Source of the DNA: Nonomuraea africana
Lineage (GTDB): Bacteria > Actinomycetota > Actinomycetes > Streptosporangiales > Streptosporangiaceae
Assembly (NCBI RefSeq): GCF_014873535.1
Contig: NZ_JADBEF010000001.1
Location: 7,874,001-7,938,000, forward strand
Direction of reading: 5' to 3'
DNA: 64,000 bases
How positions within the stretch are numbered: the stretch's first letter is position 1; the number at the start of each line of letters is the position of its first letter. The notes under the pieces are model-generated. The model saw nothing but the letters and a program-made list of their open reading frames with translations. It did not search any database and was not told where the DNA came from. Shown here piece by piece: positions 61,693-64,000 of the stretch. The position numbers were made by a program, and so were the translations under genes.

Positions 61693-61713
61693 GTTGAGCT
61701 GATAAGGCTCAAC
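61693..61713. promoter_or_regulatory. HspR operator HAIR 1
   Basis: Perfect inverted repeat GTTGAGC-N7-GCTCAAC, close to the HAIR consensus CTTGAGT-N7-ACTCAAG. It overlaps the -10 element and the expected start of the dnaK message, so binding would block transcription. Confidence 0.9.
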
Positions 61714-61739
61714 CTATGAACGGCCGGATGGTTTGTCAA
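61711..61739 (-). promoter_or_regulatory. dnaK promoter
   Basis: On the minus strand TTGACA (61739-61734), 17 bases, TAGGTT (61716-61711). The -35 is an exact consensus and the spacing is ideal for the main sigma factor. Confidence 0.8.
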
Positions 61740-61743
61740 ACGA

Positions 61744-61764
61744 GTTGAGCCTACTCGACTCAAC
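61744..61764. promoter_or_regulatory. HspR operator HAIR 2
   Basis: GTTGAGC-N7-ACTCAAC, one mismatch in the dyad, 51 bp from the first site (about five helical turns), just upstream of the -35. Two sites on the same face of the helix suit cooperative binding. Confidence 0.85.
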
Positions 61765-61839
61765 CCGGATCCTCGTGAAAGCATTCCCGGCTTCCGGGCA
61801 AAAACGGGTGACTCACGATCCCGAACGAGGCGTGGTGCC

Positions 61840-62376
61840 ATGACAGTTCCCCCTTCGACCGCGCAGGACGCGACCACCTGGATGGAACAGATCTTCGACG
61901 AGCACTTCCCCGAGGTGCACCGCTACATCGCCCGCAGACTCTCCCCCGACGTCGCCGACGATCTGGCCGCCGAGGTGTTCCTGGTGGCCGTCCGCGGCGG
62001 CTACGACCCGTCCAGGGGCGAGATCAGACCCTGGCTGTACGGCATCGCCACCAATCTGGTCTCGCGGCATCGCCGTACCGAGATCAGACGATGGAAGGCG
62101 CTCAGCCGTACGGCGGAGCCGAGGGCGGAGGCCCACGAGGAGGCGACGCTCGCGCGCGTCGCGGCGGGGGCGCTGACCGGCAGGCTGGCGGGGGCGCTGG
62201 CCGGGCTCAAGCGCGGCGACCGCGACGTGGTCTTACTGATCGCCCTGACGGGCCTTACCCACGCGGAGGTGGCAGAAGCCCTCGGCATCCCCTTCGGAAC
62301 CGTCGCGTCCCGGTTGAACAGGGCGCGCAAGCAGTTGCGAAGGACGCTCGGCGACCTGGAGGACCACGATGGATGA
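61840..62376 (+). CDS. ECF-family RNA polymerase sigma factor
   Basis: 178 residues. Region 2 (FDEHFPEVHRYIARRLSPDVADDLAAEVFLVAV, RPWLYGIATNLVSRHRR) and region 4 (DVVLLIALTGLTHAEVAEALGIPFGTVASRLNRARKQL) of an ECF sigma factor. ATG 61840. The next gene overlaps by eight bases and encodes a membrane protein that likely takes part in control. Divergent from dnaK; target promoters unknown. Confidence 0.9.
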   Translation: MTVPPSTAQDATTWMEQIFDEHFPEVHRYIARRLSPDVADDLAAEVFLVAVRGGYDPSRGEIRPWLYGIATNLVSRHRRTEIRRWKALSRTAEPRAEAHEEATLARVAAGALTGRLAGALAGLKRGDRDVVLLIALTGLTHAEVAEALGIPFGTVASRLNRARKQLRRTLGDLEDHDG

Positions 62377-63496
62377 GATCAGGCTGCTCTCGGAATCGCT
62401 GCCGGACACGCCGCCGCCGTCGCCCGAGGTGACGGCCAGTGCCAGGTCGAGGGTCGTCATGGCGGCAGGCGCCTCGGGCGCGCGGCCGCGGCGGACGCCG
62501 CAGGCCGGGTCCGCGCGCCGGTGGGCGTGGGGATGGACGGTCGGGGCCGCCATGGCCACGGCGACGGTCGTCACCGCCGTCATCGTGCTCGTGTCGAGCC
62601 TCACCACGGTCGCCGCCCCCGTCATAGTGCGTCCGACGGGCATCGACCTCCTGCTGCAGGTCGCCGACAGCGCGGCGAGGCAGCCGGCGACGGCGGGGGC
62701 CTACTGGCACACCAAGGCCGTGAACGGAGGATCCTTCAGCACGGGGGAACCCCCGTACACCTTCGAGGCGCAGTCCACGATGGAGGTGTGGCAGCCCCGC
62801 GATCTGGCCGACCACGCCCTGACCATGGACTGGACCCGCTTCGTGAGACCCGCCTCACCGCAGGACGAGCAGGCATGGCGTGCGGCGGGCGCGCCGGAGA
62901 GGGTGCGGCCGGTCTGCGCCGAGGGAGACGACGACTGCGAGCCGATCAGGGTCACCGAAGTGCCGTCGGACTGTTCCTACATGTGGAAGGTCGAGGACAG
63001 TTACCTGTTCGACGAGGGGGTCGGCAAGTTCACCGTCGACGATCTCCGGAAGCTGCCCGACGACCCCGAGCGGTTGCGCGAGGCGCTGAGGCCGTACCAC
63101 CAGACCTGGTACGACCAGGGATCCAAGCAGAGCTTCGAGGAGTTCCTGCCCACCGCGTCGGGCCTGCTCTGGCTGCCGATCGAACCGGGAACCAGGGCGG
63201 CGCTGCTGCGGCTGCTCGCGACCCTGCCCGAGACCAAGGTGCACGGCGAGACGGTGGACCCGCTGGGGCGGCCGGGGCTCTCCGTGTCGTTCGACGAGGA
63301 GGGCGCGGTGCTGGTGTCGGGGAAGGAGGAGACGCCGATCCAGAACCGCACCGTCCTCGACCTCACGACCGGGATGCCGCTCGCCGACCTCGACGTCGAC
63401 CCCACGGGACGGATCGCAGGCTACGAGGCGATGGAGATCGCGCAGTGGACCGACCTGCGCCCCGAGGAGCCCCGGGGCTGCAAGAAGACCTCCTAA
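62369..63496 (+). CDS. CU044_5270-type membrane protein, partner of the sigma factor
   Basis: 375 residues. A cytosolic N-terminus of 50 residues, one membrane helix (about 52-75: WGWTVGAAMATATVVTAVIVLVSSL in outline) and a large outside domain with DLLLQVADSAARQPATAGAYWHTK and YLFDEGVGKFTVDDLRKLP. This family is regularly encoded next to ECF sigma factors in actinomycetes, and an anti-sigma or sensing function is assumed; it lacks a zinc-binding anti-sigma motif. ATG 62369 overlaps the sigma gene. Confidence 0.85.
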   Translation: MDEIRLLSESLPDTPPPSPEVTASARSRVVMAAGASGARPRRTPQAGSARRWAWGWTVGAAMATATVVTAVIVLVSSLTTVAAPVIVRPTGIDLLLQVADSAARQPATAGAYWHTKAVNGGSFSTGEPPYTFEAQSTMEVWQPRDLADHALTMDWTRFVRPASPQDEQAWRAAGAPERVRPVCAEGDDDCEPIRVTEVPSDCSYMWKVEDSYLFDEGVGKFTVDDLRKLPDDPERLREALRPYHQTWYDQGSKQSFEEFLPTASGLLWLPIEPGTRAALLRLLATLPETKVHGETVDPLGRPGLSVSFDEEGAVLVSGKEETPIQNRTVLDLTTGMPLADLDVDPTGRIAGYEAMEIAQWTDLRPEEPRGCKKTS

Positions 63497-63951
63497 CGCG
63501 GCTTGGCGCCGTCGACGATCTTTCGCTTGCCGATCGGGGCCTTCAGCTTGACCGTCGTGGTCTTCTGGACGGCGAGCATGATGCAGGCGACGTCCTTGGC
63601 CTTCGCGGCCGTGCCCTCGTACAGGGTGATGGTGACGGTTCTGGAGGTCTCCTTCACCTTCACCCTGTCGAGCACGGTGCACGGCTCGACGCCCGACCAC
63701 CAGACCAGCTTGACCTTGCGGCCCCTGTCGACGGGCTTGGCACTGGCGAAGCGCACCTTGCGGGTGTTGACGGTGTCGCCGACCGGCTTGACCACCTTGG
63801 GGGGCGGGGTCGGGGACTGCGAGGGCGTGGTGATCACCGGCTGGGCGGTGACGGGTCGATGGGGGGCGGAGTGGCTCGCGGCACCGGTTGCGGCCGCGCC
63901 ACAGCTCACGGTCAGCATCAGACATCCGGCCAGCAGGGCTGTTCTACGCAT
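63493..63951 (-). CDS. lipoprotein of unknown function
   Basis: 152 residues. Signal peptide with lipobox LTVSCGAA, so membrane-anchored outside. After a Ser/Thr/Pro linker comes a beta-rich domain (GRKVKLVWWSGVEPCTVLDRVKVKE, RTVTITLYEG) with two Cys that may pair (EPCTVL and VACIML). Stop codons of this and the convergent gene overlap (CTAA). No further domain recognised. Confidence 0.7.
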   Translation of the reverse strand: MRRTALLAGCLMLTVSCGAAATGAASHSAPHRPVTAQPVITTPSQSPTPPPKVVKPVGDTVNTRKVRFASAKPVDRGRKVKLVWWSGVEPCTVLDRVKVKETSRTVTITLYEGTAAKAKDVACIMLAVQKTTTVKLKAPIGKRKIVDGAKPR

Positions 63952-64000
63952 ATCCCTAAGACGGATCCCGGGACGGGCGGGTTCACGGCGAGGTTTGGTG

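Overview
The window is a very GC-rich actinobacterial chromosome segment. BldG with its RsbW-like partner, an HspR-controlled dnaK operon, a 6C small RNA, a helicase/secretion-type Tad cluster, WhiJ/DUF397 pairs, many GTG starts and four-base ATGA/GTGA overlaps all point to a filamentous actinomycete. Streptosporangiales (Nonomuraea-like) is my best guess; the order is inference. I see no rRNA, tRNA, IS element, CRISPR array or phage module.

Left part (1-18.4 kb): the 5' part of acetyl-CoA synthetase, a degenerate Fic-like protein, the 6C RNA, then ssd-tadA-tadB-tadC-DUF4244 pilin-TadE-TadE-like. This is the conserved actinobacterial helicase/secretion neighbourhood. It is interrupted by a GAP-family membrane protein, a truncated kinase relic and a secreted Fn3 protein before the DECH/DUF1998 helicase. 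BldG and its anti-sigma partner follow divergently, then the proton-pumping pyrophosphatase.

Middle (18.5-44 kb): mostly small metabolic, envelope and signalling units. They are SixA and a FUSC membrane protein, SerB, an OlsB/OlsA-like ornithine lipid pair, QueA and an SDR, a GAF histidine kinase with NarL-type regulator, two paralogous secreted beta-domain proteins, a transmembrane Ser/Thr kinase with a seven-bladed WD40 sensor, an ABC ATPase, an SPFH protein, a TSUP permease, a decayed NmrA gene, a Rieske/DUF2231 protein, an HD phosphohydrolase, a molybdopterin oxidoreductase, two linked unknown genes and an XRE-DUF5753/DUF397 pair. Three intergenic regions carry degenerate arrays with a period near 35-40 bp.

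Right part (43-64 kb): an MFS exporter with a MmyB-like regulator, a CapA lipoprotein, an alpha/beta hydrolase and TetR. Then comes a translationally coupled three-gene operon (50.3-55.0 kb) encoding a DUF559/VSR-fold nuclease, a double winged-helix protein and a 1092-residue protein with an N-terminal AAA ATPase and a C-terminal HerA-like ATPase. This is the best candidate for an undescribed DNA-processing or defence system. It is followed by dnaK-grpE-dnaJ-hspR-clpB on the minus strand with two HAIR operators, an ECF sigma factor with a membrane partner, and a lipoprotein.
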